Shown: piece after piece, positions 20,564-29,059 of the stretch
How the letters are laid out: each line of letters starts with the position of its first letter
Numbering within the stretch: the first letter of the stretch is position 1
From: Salinibacterium sp. NK8237
GTDB lineage: Bacteria; Actinomycetota; Actinomycetes; Actinomycetales; Microbacteriaceae
Direction: 5' to 3'
Length of the DNA: 64,000 nt
Assembly (NCBI RefSeq): GCF_015864955.1
Contig: NZ_JADYWE010000001.1
Coordinates: forward strand, 1,178,001 to 1,242,000
The notes under the pieces: generated by a model
Seen by the model: only the letters and a program-made list of their open reading frames with translations
What the model was told of the DNA's origin: nothing
Database searches by the model: none
Position numbers and translations under genes: made by a program

Positions 20564-20585
20564 TGAGAAACATAGGTGTTTCTCA
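20564..20585 (-). terminator. A/T-rich hairpin overlapping a stop codon
   Basis: TGAGAAAC-N6-GTTTCTCA. On the minus strand its first three bases are the TGA stop of the second binding-protein gene. There is no clear T tract, so it may be a weak terminator or mRNA 3' end protector. The rest of 20413-20582 must hold the promoter of paralogue 1; a TTGACA (minus strand) is present but no convincing -10 was found. Confidence 0.45.
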
Positions 20586-21842
20586 GTTAATCCGGGTGTA
20601 CACGTTGTCGCTACCGTACTGGTAAATCCCAATGACCGCGCCCTGTGGATCACCATTGTCATTGAGGGTTATCGGGCCTGAAACACCGTCGTAATCTACG
20701 GTGCCTCCGGCGAGCACAATCTTCGCTGCATCCGCAAATGTGGTGGCAACTTCACCATCGCCGCTGCCGCCGGACACCTCCTGGAGCTTGCTCGCAATGC
20801 CTTCGCCTGAAATCGTCTGCGACGCCAGCGCGGCCAAGCTCGCCAAAATCACAGCGTCATAGCTCTCAGCCGCGTAGCTGAAGTCTTTGAGGTCGGGATT
20901 GATTTCGAGCAGGCGATCAGTGAAATCCGAGATTGTCGAGATGTCGAGCCCTGGCTGTGTGACGATGGATCCCGTCAGGCTGCCGTCAGCAAATCCCGAG
21001 TCACGATCACCGAGAGATAGTCCAGAAAAGAAGAGCTGGTCGCCGGAGTAACCGGCAGCAATGAACGCCTTGGCAATCTTCTCGGCCCGCTTGGAGCCCA
21101 CGATCGCTACGGCATCCGGCTCAGCAGCAATTGCCCGCTCAATTTGCTCATCGAGGTCGGTGGCATCCTCATCGATCAACTCCTGAGAAAGAAGCTCACC
21201 GCCACCGCGCAGGAACGCTTCGCTCAAAGCACGAGGCAACAGAGGCTCACACAGAGTGTCCTCATTGAGGATCGCAATCGATCCATCACCGACGCGTTCG
21301 GCCATCTCTTTCCCGAGTGCAGCGCCTTCAAGGGCGCACGATGGCGAAGTGCGCCAGTACAGTCCATCGTCCCCATAATTGGAGAAGTCAGGCGAGTCGT
21401 TTGCTGGCGAGATCTCGACAACCCCCGCTCCGGTGATCTGGTCAATAACCTTCTTCGAAATGCCGTTGGATAGCCCACCGATAATCACTGTCGCGCGGGC
21501 CTCAAGCAACTCCGTCACCGCGTCCTCGGCCGTCGTATCTGTCGAGTCACCCGAGTCACGCGACTCGATGTTCACCGTGAGGCTGGCGTCAGCGTCGTTG
21601 ACATCTTGAGCGGCTAGCGCGATCGCTGCAGCTACTGCCGGGCCGAACTTGTCGAGCGATCCCGACTCGGGCACAAGTGCGCCAACCGTGAGAGTCAAAT
21701 CTTTGGGTGAAATGGGTTCTTCCACGGGTTCTGCTGTCGAGCATCCGCTCAATACAAGAACCGCAGCAAGAACGCCTGCAACTGCCGTGAACCCGTGCCG
21801 GGTTCGCAGCGACACGCGTGATCCACGGGACATGGATGTCAT
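20583..21842 (-). CDS. Liv-type ABC substrate-binding lipoprotein (paralogue 2, altered cysteines)
   Basis: A 419-residue lipoprotein receptor (lipobox LVLSGC) clearly paralogous to the gene at 19141: both share the segments SYAAES and KLQEVSGGSGDGE and end in VIG/IGVYQYG-type sequence. The C-x5-C of paralogue 1 is replaced by A-x5-A (GEVATTFADA), while two new cysteines appear about 29 residues apart in the middle of the protein (RTSPSCALEG and NEDTLCEPLL). The second replaces the NDSYG segment near the ligand cleft. A different ligand or different disulfide topology is inferred. I use ATG 21842; an adjacent GTG at 21845 is possible. AGGAG lies upstream. Confidence 0.9.
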   Translation of the reverse strand: MTSMSRGSRVSLRTRHGFTAVAGVLAAVLVLSGCSTAEPVEEPISPKDLTLTVGALVPESGSLDKFGPAVAAAIALAAQDVNDADASLTVNIESRDSGDSTDTTAEDAVTELLEARATVIIGGLSNGISKKVIDQITGAGVVEISPANDSPDFSNYGDDGLYWRTSPSCALEGAALGKEMAERVGDGSIAILNEDTLCEPLLPRALSEAFLRGGGELLSQELIDEDATDLDEQIERAIAAEPDAVAIVGSKRAEKIAKAFIAAGYSGDQLFFSGLSLGDRDSGFADGSLTGSIVTQPGLDISTISDFTDRLLEINPDLKDFSYAAESYDAVILASLAALASQTISGEGIASKLQEVSGGSGDGEVATTFADAAKIVLAGGTVDYDGVSGPITLNDNGDPQGAVIGIYQYGSDNVYTRIN

Positions 21843-21939
21843 CACAGTCGCTCCTATCTACCGCCCAGAACACAGAGCAGCATTGTTACGGTACTGGCCA
21901 ATCCTGAAAACGGGAACTCAGGGCGAGCCGTTTATAGTC

Positions 21940-21969
21940 AAAAATGTGCCCCCAATCCGGGCGGCACAT
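21940..21969 (-). terminator. Intrinsic terminator after binding-protein paralogue 3
   Basis: On the minus strand ATGTGCC...GGCACAT (21969-21963 with 21950-21944) with an inner CCC/GGG pairing is followed directly by TTTTT. It lies just past the stop at 21973, so paralogue 3 is transcribed separately from paralogue 2. Confidence 0.8.
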
Positions 21970-21972
21970 CAC

Positions 21973-23259
21973 CTAGCCGACGGTTGAACCACTCTTATAG
22001 GCGAACCTATTCTCGCTGTCGTAAGTGTAGAAGCCCCAAAAAGCGGGCTCTATATTGCCCCCGGGGGTGAAATTGACGGTGCCAGAAACGCCGTCGTAAT
22101 CAATGTCGTTTGTCGTCTTAAGCACTTCGAGGCACTCGTCAAAACTTAGACACTTCACACCACTCTTCGAGACGTCGTAGAGGGAATCCGCAATCGCTTG
22201 CCCCGCGTCATCGTTAGCGACAATGGCGGCGAGAGCCGCGAGCATGGTGGCATCGTAGGCTTCGGCCGCGTAGGCATACGTTGTCAGCTTCGAGTTGGTG
22301 TCCTTGAGCGCCGCAATGAGCGTCTTCGATGGCTGTGCACCTTCGATCACTCCGCGAACACCCGTCAAAGTCCCCTTGTCGAATGCTTGCGAATAGTCTC
22401 CAGTGTTGAGCGACGTGAGCCAGAGTTTCGAACCCTTGAAGCCCGCATCAACGATCTCCTCGATTGCCGCTTTGGTCGCTTTCTCAGCGTCATACGTCGA
22501 ACCGATCACCACATAGTCAGGATCAGCGTTCTCAAGGTTGGCGACGATGGTGTCGAATTTCGTTGTCGAGCTCTCAAAAATGTCGTCTGACACGAGCTCT
22601 ATGTCGTGCTCGGCGAGTGCCTCAACGAACGTGTCGTGCAATGCAACACCCTGCGCATCGTCAATATAAATGAACGCAATTTTCGGAGTCGTGTCACCAC
22701 CGGTCAAGGCCTCAGCCAGCGCGAAACCCTGCTGATCATACGCAGGGATGGTGCGGAAAAAATAGCCGTCGTCAAAAACATCATCGAGGCTCGACAGCGT
22801 CGCTGCCGGTGAAATAAGGGGAATCTTCGCATCCATCGCCAACGGTATTGCGCGCTGCGCCAGGGCGGATGACGACGGACCGATCACGACATCGACTTCC
22901 TTCGACACCAGAGTCTTGAAATTCGACTCCAATTTCGTGCCCGAGGCATCGCCCGAGTCGACCGCTTCGATCTCAACCGGCTCACCGTTCACGCCGCCAG
23001 CGGCGTTGATCTCTTTCACCGCTGCTGCGACCCCAGCCTTCTGCGCTGCAGCCAAGAAAGAAAAAGTGCCGCTGGTGGGAAAAATTGTTCCCACGCGAAG
23101 AACGCCATCACCGGTCGGTGTTGACTCAGGCGAAGGCGTGGCGGTGGGAGTCGATGCAATGACCGGCGTTTGAGTCGGTTCCGGAGAACTGCATGCTGCG
23201 AGAGCCACAGCAACCATTGCCGCTGCGATCACACCGCGAGTCGTGCGAAACCTCGTCAT
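21973..23259 (-). CDS. Liv-type ABC substrate-binding lipoprotein (paralogue 3)
   Basis: A 428-residue lipoprotein receptor (VALAAC lipobox, then a Pro/Thr/Ser-rich linker of about 30 residues). The type I binding fold is clear: VGTIFPTSGTFSFLAAAQKAG, VIGPSSSALAQRAI and YAYAAEAYDATML. It is more distant from paralogues 1 and 2 but keeps the C-terminal C-x5-C pair (GVKCLSFDEC) and the same ending logic (IDYDGVSGTVNF). I start at the ATG at 23259, whose AGAGG is 8 bases upstream; the frame extends to a GTG at 23274. It follows rarD by about 55 bp on the same strand, so partial co-transcription is possible. Confidence 0.92.
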   Translation of the reverse strand: MTRFRTTRGVIAAAMVAVALAACSSPEPTQTPVIASTPTATPSPESTPTGDGVLRVGTIFPTSGTFSFLAAAQKAGVAAAVKEINAAGGVNGEPVEIEAVDSGDASGTKLESNFKTLVSKEVDVVIGPSSSALAQRAIPLAMDAKIPLISPAATLSSLDDVFDDGYFFRTIPAYDQQGFALAEALTGGDTTPKIAFIYIDDAQGVALHDTFVEALAEHDIELVSDDIFESSTTKFDTIVANLENADPDYVVIGSTYDAEKATKAAIEEIVDAGFKGSKLWLTSLNTGDYSQAFDKGTLTGVRGVIEGAQPSKTLIAALKDTNSKLTTYAYAAEAYDATMLAALAAIVANDDAGQAIADSLYDVSKSGVKCLSFDECLEVLKTTNDIDYDGVSGTVNFTPGGNIEPAFWGFYTYDSENRFAYKSGSTVG

Positions 23260-23315
23260 GGACTTACCTCTCACGGTGGAGCGATCTCGGGCGATCGAGC
23301 ACCTTCACAGGAATA

Positions 23316-24260
23316 CTACGGTGCGCCCGGTGCCTCCGCAGGCGAACCAAGCCGCGTGCGAGAAGAGTGGCGGAACAGATCATACGTAAGGATGGCGAGC
23401 GCCACCCACACGATGGCGAAACCAAGCCAGCGCTCCGGAGGCATCGCCTCGTGGAACACGAAAACGCCCACCATGAGTTGAAGAATGGGCGCCAAATACT
23501 GCGCCAAACCCATATAGGTGAGGGGCAGCCGACGAGCTGCCGCCGCAAACAAGATCAACGGGATCGCCGTGATAGCACCCAAGAAGAGTGTCAAAGTGAG
23601 ATGTCCCGGCCCCGCAGTACCCGCAGCGAGCTGCCCATTGGCCGCAAGCACAAGCAACACCACAATCGCTAGCGGCGTCAGAAACGCGGTCTCAACGGCA
23701 AGGCCGCCCACGGCATCCGCCTTGGGACCCACGCTTTTCTTTACGAGCCCATAGAGACCGAAACTGAACGCAAGGCCCAACGCGATCCACGGAAACCGGC
23801 CGTACCCGATCGCCAAGACGAGAACGGCGAGCGCACTAATCGCTAGGGCCACCCATTGCAGCGGGCGAAGTCGCTCACGCAACACAACGACTCCGAGCAG
23901 CACCGTGACAATCGGATTCGTGAAATAGCCGAGCGCTGCCTCAACAATGTGGCCGTTGAGGCTCGCATAAACGTAAATGAGCCAGTTGACGACGACGAAG
24001 GCACCGCCCAAGCCCAGCATCCAGAAGGTGCGACGATCGCGAACAATAGCCATGACCCGGGTGTATCCCCGCGTAACCACCAGAAGGGCGGCACAGAACA
24101 CGAGAGACAACACGATGCGCCAGGCAACGATCTCGATCGCTCCCGACTCTTTGAGCGAGAAGAACACGATCGGCATCGCGCCCCACAAAACATAAGCAGA
24201 AACAGCGAAGCCGAGGCCGCTGGGCGAAACGCGATCAGTCGCCGAAGAAGTGGAGGTCAC
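23316..24260 (-). CDS. rarD: RarD-type EamA family transporter
   Basis: A 314-residue integral membrane protein with ten hydrophobic segments in two EamA halves. The RarD subfamily markers are GFAVSAYVLWGAMPIVFF at the start and LTYMGLAQYLAPILQLMVGVFVF in the second half. It belongs to the drug/metabolite transporter superfamily, whose members move amino acids and other metabolites; RarD was named for chloramphenicol sensitivity. The substrate is unknown here. It lies downstream of the groES terminator and upstream of binding-protein paralogue 3. Confidence 0.9.
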   Translation of the reverse strand: MTSTSSATDRVSPSGLGFAVSAYVLWGAMPIVFFSLKESGAIEIVAWRIVLSLVFCAALLVVTRGYTRVMAIVRDRRTFWMLGLGGAFVVVNWLIYVYASLNGHIVEAALGYFTNPIVTVLLGVVVLRERLRPLQWVALAISALAVLVLAIGYGRFPWIALGLAFSFGLYGLVKKSVGPKADAVGGLAVETAFLTPLAIVVLLVLAANGQLAAGTAGPGHLTLTLFLGAITAIPLILFAAAARRLPLTYMGLAQYLAPILQLMVGVFVFHEAMPPERWLGFAIVWVALAILTYDLFRHSSRTRLGSPAEAPGAP

Positions 24261-24308
24261 AACTAAATCCTAGGGTCGGATGCTGTCTGTGAAAGCCACC
24301 AGGAACGA

Positions 24309-24340
24309 CGAAAGCCCAGAGCCGAGGCCCTGGGCTTTCG
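24309..24340 (-). terminator. Terminator after groES
   Basis: CGAAAGCCCAG (24309-24319) pairs perfectly with CTGGGCTTTCG (24330-24340). It closes the groES transcript before rarD, showing that groES is monocistronic and has no co-transcribed groEL. Confidence 0.85.
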
Positions 24341-24398
24341 AAACGCCTCACCGCGAACGGGAGACGAGAAAGTTAGTTTCGCGTGAGCGAGAGACTAC

Positions 24399-24695
24399 TT
24401 AGCGAACGATGACAGCGAGAACGTCGCGAGCCGAAAGTACGAGAAGGTCTTCTCCGCCGTACTTCACCTCGGTTCCGCCGTACTTGGAGTAGATGACCTT
24501 GTCACCAACTGCGATGTCAAGCGGCACGCGGTTTCCGTTGTCGTCAATGCGACCGGGACCTACGGCGACTACTTCACCCTCTTGGGGCTTCTCTTTCGCA
24601 GTGTCAGGAATGACGAGCCCAGACGCGGTGGTCTGTTCTGCATCGACCTGCTTGATAACAATGCGATCCTCGAGCGGCTTAATGGACACCGACAC
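24399..24695 (-). CDS. groES: Co-chaperonin GroES (Cpn10)
   Basis: The heptameric lid of the GroEL chaperonin, 98 residues, normal length. Starts at GTG (24695) with AGAGGT upstream; the protein reads [16 protein letters not shown]. The mobile loop is [22 protein letters not shown] and the roof/base segment [15 protein letters not shown] is canonical. Control is by two CIRCE-type operators and a sigma-70-like promoter just upstream (24723-24794), so HrcA repression and heat induction are expected. groEL is not adjacent: the next gene is rarD beyond a terminator. Confidence 0.97.
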   Translation of the reverse strand: MSVSIKPLEDRIVIKQVDAEQTTASGLVIPDTAKEKPQEGEVVAVGPGRIDDNGNRVPLDIAVGDKVIYSKYGGTEVKYGGEDLLVLSARDVLAVIVR

Positions 24696-24722
24696 GTTTG
24701 ACCTCTTTCTAAAGTGCTTGGG

Positions 24723-24749
24723 CTGGCACACTCCGTACGGGAGTGCCAG
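24723..24749. promoter_or_regulatory. CIRCE-like operator (proximal)
   Basis: CTGGCACAC-N9-GAGTGCCAG, one mismatch from perfect dyad symmetry, with the exact 9-bp spacing of CIRCE. It covers the predicted groES transcription start, 28 bp from the start codon. HrcA binding site by family knowledge. Confidence 0.75.
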
Positions 24750-24753
24750 ATCA

Positions 24754-24782
24754 ACTATACGGCTTGGTTGGCACTCGATCAA
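24754..24782 (-). promoter_or_regulatory. groES: groES promoter
   Basis: On the minus strand TTGATC (24782-24777) and TATAGT (24759-24754) are separated by exactly 17 bp. The -35 lies inside the spacer of the distal CIRCE and the predicted +1 (about 24747) inside the proximal CIRCE, so repressor at either site would block polymerase. Confidence 0.7.
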
Positions 24783-24794
24783 CGTGAGTGCCAA
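24768..24794. promoter_or_regulatory. CIRCE operator (distal), perfect dyad
   Basis: TTGGCACTC-N9-GAGTGCCAA, a perfect 9-N9-9 palindrome close to the CIRCE consensus (TTAGCACTC-N9-GAGTGCTAA). It overlaps the groES -35 and lies 25 bp upstream of the divergent methyltransferase gene, which it could also affect. Confidence 0.9.
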
Positions 24795-24818
24795 TACGGA
24801 TGCGGATACGGTTAGAGA

Positions 24819-26009
24819 ATGAATCAGAGCGAATTGCGCGAGCTACTTTCAGCCGAGGGCCTTCGCCTGTTGGACTCGCTACCGACGTGGCACTCGAGCG
24901 ACGAGATCGTGCGTACTGTCGCCGAGCTTCGCAAGGCTGGGCACAGCCCCGCATTGGTCGCCGCAGTGCTCAGCCAATCCAAGCTTCGAGCGAAAGCTGC
25001 CAGCAAGTTCGGTCCGTTTGCCGACCGAATGCTCTTCACCGAGGCCGGCCTCGAACAAGCAACTCGCCTTTCTGTTGCCGCCCAGCACGCCGGACGATTC
25101 TCCAAAGCCGGCGTGAAATGGGTGGCAGACCTCGGCTGCGGCATCGGAGCGGATGCTCTCGCCATCGCAGCTCTTGACATCAATGTCACCGCGGTCGAAC
25201 GAGACGAAACCACCGCCGCGCTCGCAAGCTTCAACCTCGCACCCTGGAGCAATGCCCAAGTCGTGCACGGCGATGCTGAATCTGCTGACCTCACCGGCAT
25301 TGACGGGGTTTATCTGGATCCCGCCCGCCGCGATGCCCGGGTTCGCCTCACCAATCCGGCCGACTGGACACCATCCCTCGACTTTGCGTTCGGTCTTGCC
25401 GAGCGTTACCCGACCGGCATCAAACTCGGCCCCGGAATCGACCGAGACCTCATTCCCGACACCGCAGAAGCACAGTGGATTTCAGTCGGGCGCGAAGTTG
25501 TCGAGCTCGGACTGTGGTTCGGGACCGTTGCCCGCCCGGGCATCCGGCGCGCAGCCCTCGTGATCGGGGACCACGGTACTGCTGAGCTCACCGCCGCGGC
25601 CGACAGCGTGGACGAACCAGCGGGAGAGCTCGGGCAGTTTCTTTACGAGCCCGACGGTGCCGTCATCCGTGCTCGCCTCATCGGTGATCTCGCGCGGCAA
25701 CTGAACGGTCGCATGCTCGACACGTCTATCGCCTACTTCAGCGCGGATGCCGCCGTCGCGTCACCTTTCGCAGCCTGCTTTGAGATCGTCGAAGATTTCA
25801 CTCTCGACAAGCGTTCACTGAAGAAGGAATTAGCGGCGCGCAAGATCGGCACTCTAGAAATCAAAAAGCGCGGGGTCGATATCGACCCCGCGGCTTTTAG
25901 AACGTCGCTCTCGCTCAAGGGCGAAAACAGCGCGACCCTGATTCTGACGCGCGTTGCTGGCAAGCGCCGCGCGCTGCTTGCGCAGCGCGTCACGCCTGCT
26001 GCACGCTAA
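24819..26009 (+). CDS. Class I SAM-dependent methyltransferase, THUMP-like family
   Basis: A 396-residue protein with an N-terminal helical region, then a Rossmann methyltransferase core starting around residue 107: motif [17 protein letters not shown], an acidic residue ending motif II (AVERDE), and the catalytic-region motif VYLDPARRD. The C-terminal part ([24 protein letters not shown]) corresponds to the THUMP-like domain seen in this actinobacterial family. RNA is a plausible substrate from the THUMP-like fold, but no target is known to me. It diverges from groES with the CIRCE region between them. A hairpin at 26014 follows it. Confidence 0.85.
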   Translation: MNQSELRELLSAEGLRLLDSLPTWHSSDEIVRTVAELRKAGHSPALVAAVLSQSKLRAKAASKFGPFADRMLFTEAGLEQATRLSVAAQHAGRFSKAGVKWVADLGCGIGADALAIAALDINVTAVERDETTAALASFNLAPWSNAQVVHGDAESADLTGIDGVYLDPARRDARVRLTNPADWTPSLDFAFGLAERYPTGIKLGPGIDRDLIPDTAEAQWISVGREVVELGLWFGTVARPGIRRAALVIGDHGTAELTAAADSVDEPAGELGQFLYEPDGAVIRARLIGDLARQLNGRMLDTSIAYFSADAAVASPFAACFEIVEDFTLDKRSLKKELAARKIGTLEIKKRGVDIDPAAFRTSLSLKGENSATLILTRVAGKRRALLAQRVTPAAR

Positions 26010-26013
26010 TGCC

Positions 26014-26047
26014 GAGCATCTCGCCTCAACGAGTGGGCGAGAGGCTC
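26014..26047. terminator. Terminator between convergent methyltransferase and DUF4190 genes
   Basis: GAGC-A-TCTCGCC (26014-26025) pairs with GGCGAGA-G-GCTC (26036-26047), an 11-bp stem with one internal mismatch. Location just after the methyltransferase stop supports a terminator role; T tracts are weak. Confidence 0.6.
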
Positions 26048-26062
26048 AGCGGATAGTGGCGA

Positions 26063-26995
26063 CTAGTAGCGGTATTCGTTTCCGCCCATGATCATGAACG
26101 GCAGAAAGAATACCGCTGCGATAACGAGCCCAACGATGATGCTCAACCCGACTCCGACATAACCCGTGATGAGACCGGTTAGCCAGAACGGCCGGGCATA
26201 CTTCTGCTTCTTTTGCGCTAGATGCCCGAGAACTACGGCTGCTACAGCAGGCAGAAATCCCATGCCGACAAAGGTCAACAGGACACCCACGATTCCGGTA
26301 ACCATCGAGGCGATCGATAGCCCCTGTGGCAGGCCGGCAGCGACTGGCGTGTATGGCGCCTGACCTGGGGTGGAGCCGCCTGCATAGCCAGGAATCGGGG
26401 TGCCGCTCGGGGCAGAGTAGGGGTCATTGGCGGCGGCAGTCGGCGCTGTGGGCGCCGCTGCAGCGGGTGGTGTTACCCCGGGCGAAGCTGCGCTCACGGC
26501 GTCGCTCGCTGCGGGGGCCGTCTGGGTGGCCTTGGGTGCTGGCGGCACCGGCGGGACACTTGATGCCGTGCTGCTCGTGGTCGCTGCCACAGCCGCGGGC
26601 GCAGCCGTTTCATTCGCCTTGGCAGTCTTAGCCGCTGCAGCAGTGGCCGCGGTCGTCTTAGCTGCTGCGGCCTTCGTTGCTGCAGCTTTCGTAGTGGCAG
26701 CCTTGGCCGTCGTCGACTTAGCGGTGGCGGCCTTCGTCGCCGTAGCCTTCGTTGTTGTGGCCTTAGCGGTTGCGGGCTTGGCTGTAGTGCTTTTTGTTGC
26801 ACTGACCTTGGGCCCGGCGGTTACCTTGGCCGCAGAAGTCGATTCGGATGCGGTGGTCGACTTGGCGGCAGGCGACTTCTTCGCTGCGGGCTTCTTGGCC
26901 GAGGGGGTGGCTTTCGCCAGGGGCTCGCCGGAGGTTGAGGACGCGCTGGGCGTGGAGATCGACGGAATTGAGTCGTCTGAATTGTTGGTAGCCAT
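26063..26995 (-). CDS. Membrane protein with long Lys/Ala/Thr-rich tail and C-terminal DUF4190 module
   Basis: A 310-residue protein in two parts. Residues about 20-120 are low complexity, built of short K-A-T units (AKPATAKATTTKATATKA and similar) resembling histone H1-like or SPKK-type tails. A Pro/Ala/Ser linker (about 120-210) follows. The C-terminus has a DUF4190-type hydrophobic module with three membrane segments (SIASMVTGIVGVLLTF; GFLPAVAAVVLGHLAQKK; TGLITGYVGVGLSIIVGL). With no signal peptide, the basic tail is probably cytosolic and could bind nucleic acid or acidic polymers; that is inference. Start ATG 26995 (MATNNSDDS); no clear Shine-Dalgarno. Confidence 0.8.
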   Translation of the reverse strand: MATNNSDDSIPSISTPSASSTSGEPLAKATPSAKKPAAKKSPAAKSTTASESTSAAKVTAGPKVSATKSTTAKPATAKATTTKATATKAATAKSTTAKAATTKAAATKAAAAKTTAATAAAAKTAKANETAAPAAVAATTSSTASSVPPVPPAPKATQTAPAASDAVSAASPGVTPPAAAAPTAPTAAANDPYSAPSGTPIPGYAGGSTPGQAPYTPVAAGLPQGLSIASMVTGIVGVLLTFVGMGFLPAVAAVVLGHLAQKKQKYARPFWLTGLITGYVGVGLSIIVGLVIAAVFFLPFMIMGGNEYRY

Positions 26996-27024
26996 GCGCA
27001 CACTTTAGCAAGTGTGAAGCAACA

Positions 27025-27058
27025 GAAAAGGGCCCGCACTCGCGTGCGGACCCTTTTC
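27025..27058 (-). terminator. Terminator after the 27071 DUF4190 gene
   Basis: GAAAAGGG-C-CCGCAC, TCGC loop, GTGCGG-A-CCCTTTTC: a 14-bp stem with one internal C-A mismatch. In either orientation it ends in a TTTTC run. It separates the two adjacent DUF4190 genes. Confidence 0.8.
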
Positions 27059-27070
27059 GAGCGTTGTTGC

Positions 27071-27346
27071 TTAGTAGGAGGTTCCCGCACTGAGGGCGAT
27101 GATGAAGCCGACTACGAACAAGCTACCGATCACGAAGCCAATGTATCCGAGGATGAGGCCGATGATGGCGAGCACGTTGCCCTGCTCACCCGTCTTCTTG
27201 ATCTGGCTCAGGCTGATGTGTCCAAGAATGATTCCCACGAGGCTGAGGCCGAAGACCGACGTCACGAGGGAGATGATCGAAAGGACGTTCCATTTGGCAA
27301 CCGGCGCGCCTGCTGGCGATGCGGCGTAAGGCGTGGGTTCTGACAT
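27071..27346 (-). CDS. DUF4190 small membrane protein
   Basis: A 91-residue protein: a short Pro/Ala-rich N-terminus, then two membrane segments flanking GHISLSQIKKTGEQG, the DUF4190 hallmark, and GLILGYIGFVIGSLFVVGFII. The same GH..L.QIK.TGE.G pattern occurs in the protein encoded at 2892. The start at 27346 (MSEPTPYA) has AGGAG upstream; the frame extends to 27418 without similarity. Function unknown. It is transcribed towards the tailed DUF4190 gene but is separated from it by a terminator. Confidence 0.82.
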   Translation of the reverse strand: MSEPTPYAASPAGAPVAKWNVLSIISLVTSVFGLSLVGIILGHISLSQIKKTGEQGNVLAIIGLILGYIGFVIGSLFVVGFIIALSAGTSY

Positions 27347-27446
27347 GTCGACGAGCTCCTTAGATGATGATGCCGAAACCGGCGCCCCTATATTCTCAGC
27401 CTGAAAGATGCCTGTCAACGCAGGTCAGTCAGATTTTACGACTGCG

Positions 27447-28568
27447 TCACGCCTGAATTTGAGTGACGGGGAGCGTGGAATCAGCGCTGAAGCCCAAAGT
27501 TGACGGCTCTTTGCTCGCCATAATCAATTGGGCGCCCAGTGCCGCAATCATCGCTCCGTTGTCGGTACACAGTGACAACGGCGGGATGCGCAATTCAATC
27601 CCCGCCTGCGCACAACGCTCCGCGGCGAGTTCGCGAACGCGAGCATTCGCTACGACACCGCCCCCGAGCAGGAGACGGGGCACCCCGCGATCGACGCAGG
27701 CTGCGACCGCCTTGGTGAGGAGAACATCCACGACTGCCTCACGGAAACTTGCTGCGACATCCGCAATGGAAAAATCGGTACCCGCGTCTTGCTCACGCTC
27801 AACCCAGCGGGCGACCGAGGTTTTGAGACCCGAGAACGAAAAGTCGTAGCGGTGACGGTCGGCGTCTTTGGCGTGCGTGAGTCCGCGCGGAAAACGAATC
27901 GCCTTGGGGTCGCCGCCCACCGCGACCCGGTCGATCTGGGGCCCACCGGGATACGGCAAGCCGAGCAAGCGCGCGACCTTGTCGAAAGCCTCGCCCGCAG
28001 CATCGTCGATCGTCTCGCCAAGCAGCTCAACATCAGAGACCAGGTCACGCACTTCGAGCAGCGACGTATGGCCGCCAGACACCAACAGCGCGATCGTCGG
28101 AAGCTCAATCTCAGTGCCATCATCGCGCAAGACATCGGCACCGACGTGACCAACCAAGTGATTGACCGCATACAAGGGCTTGCCCGTGGCCACAGCGAGC
28201 GCCTTGGCCGCTGCGACTCCGACCATCAGCGCGCCCGCAAGCCCCGGGCCGCTCGTGACGGCAATGGCATCCAGCTCAGACAATTCAACGCCGGCTTCAG
28301 CGAGCGCCTGTTCGAGCGCCGGTTGCATCGCCTCGAGGTGGGCACGCGCCGCAACCTCGGGAACCACTCCCCCGTAGCGAGCGTGCTCCTCCATCGACGA
28401 CGAGATCACATTGGCCAACAATTGGTTGCCGCGAACGATACCGATTCCGGTCTCGTCACAGCTCGTCTCGATGCCGAGCACGAGGGGATTCGTGGTGTTG
28501 GCAGGAAGCTGACCTGAGAGGGCTGAGCTTGCCACTGCTGAAGCTGGATTCGGAGCTGGATTAGACAT
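27447..28568 (-). CDS. tsaD: tRNA N6-adenosine threonylcarbamoyltransferase TsaD
   Basis: Catalytic subunit for the t6A37 modification of ANN-decoding tRNAs, working with TsaB, TsaE and TsaC. 373 residues. The ASKHA fold is marked by [14 protein letters not shown] at the start, [22 protein letters not shown], the metal-binding His pair in NHLVGH, and [11 protein letters not shown]. It overlaps rimI by one base. It is the last gene of the glmS-acpS-alr-tsaE-tsaB-rimI-tsaD run, so three t6A-related factors come from one transcript. An Ala/Pro-rich N-terminal extension of about 25 residues precedes the core. Confidence 0.97.
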   Translation of the reverse strand: MSNPAPNPASAVASSALSGQLPANTTNPLVLGIETSCDETGIGIVRGNQLLANVISSSMEEHARYGGVVPEVAARAHLEAMQPALEQALAEAGVELSELDAIAVTSGPGLAGALMVGVAAAKALAVATGKPLYAVNHLVGHVGADVLRDDGTEIELPTIALLVSGGHTSLLEVRDLVSDVELLGETIDDAAGEAFDKVARLLGLPYPGGPQIDRVAVGGDPKAIRFPRGLTHAKDADRHRYDFSFSGLKTSVARWVEREQDAGTDFSIADVAASFREAVVDVLLTKAVAACVDRGVPRLLLGGGVVANARVRELAAERCAQAGIELRIPPLSLCTDNGAMIAALGAQLIMASKEPSTLGFSADSTLPVTQIQA

Positions 28569-29059
28569 CAGGCACCCACCGCGGGAGAAAGCTTGGGTTC
28601 GGGAATAGTGAGTCGCATCACGATCGCATCAACCCCATCCGGTTGGTAGTAGTTCGGGCGCACCGCAATTCGCTCGAAGCCGAGCGAATCATACAGGTGC
28701 TGCGCAGAGGGATTATCGTCGCGCACCTCAAGAAACAGTTCGCTCGCACCACGATCGCGTGCTTCGACCATAAGAGCGTGCATCAGCGCACGACCGATTC
28801 CCTGGCGGCGAGCATCCGGAGAAACAGCAATCGTCTGGATGTCAGCCTGTGGCGACCGGAACGGCGAACGCAATCCTGCGTACGCCGTGACCACCGAGGG
28901 CTCCCCCACCGGATGCGCGATCACGTAGTACCCGTGGTTGTCGCGAATCTCGGCACGCATCATGTCACTCGACCAGGCATCGTTTGCGAACTCGCTGGCC
29001 TCAATGGCCATGATGGCGTCGAGGTCGCTTTCGGTCGCGCGGCGTAATTGCCAGCTCAT
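28568..29059 (-). CDS. rimI: Ribosomal protein bS18/N-alanine acetyltransferase RimI
   Basis: A 163-residue GNAT acetyltransferase expected to acetylate the N-terminus of a ribosomal protein or other targets using acetyl-CoA. The pyrophosphate-binding motif A is [18 protein letters not shown]; motif B includes [21 protein letters not shown], the RimI hallmark with the conserved Asn and Tyr. It sits between tsaB and tsaD (overlaps of 4 and 1 bp), the usual bacterial arrangement. Confidence 0.93.
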   Translation of the reverse strand: MSWQLRRATESDLDAIMAIEASEFANDAWSSDMMRAEIRDNHGYYVIAHPVGEPSVVTAYAGLRSPFRSPQADIQTIAVSPDARRQGIGRALMHALMVEARDRGASELFLEVRDDNPSAQHLYDSLGFERIAVRPNYYQPDGVDAIVMRLTIPEPKLSPAVGA

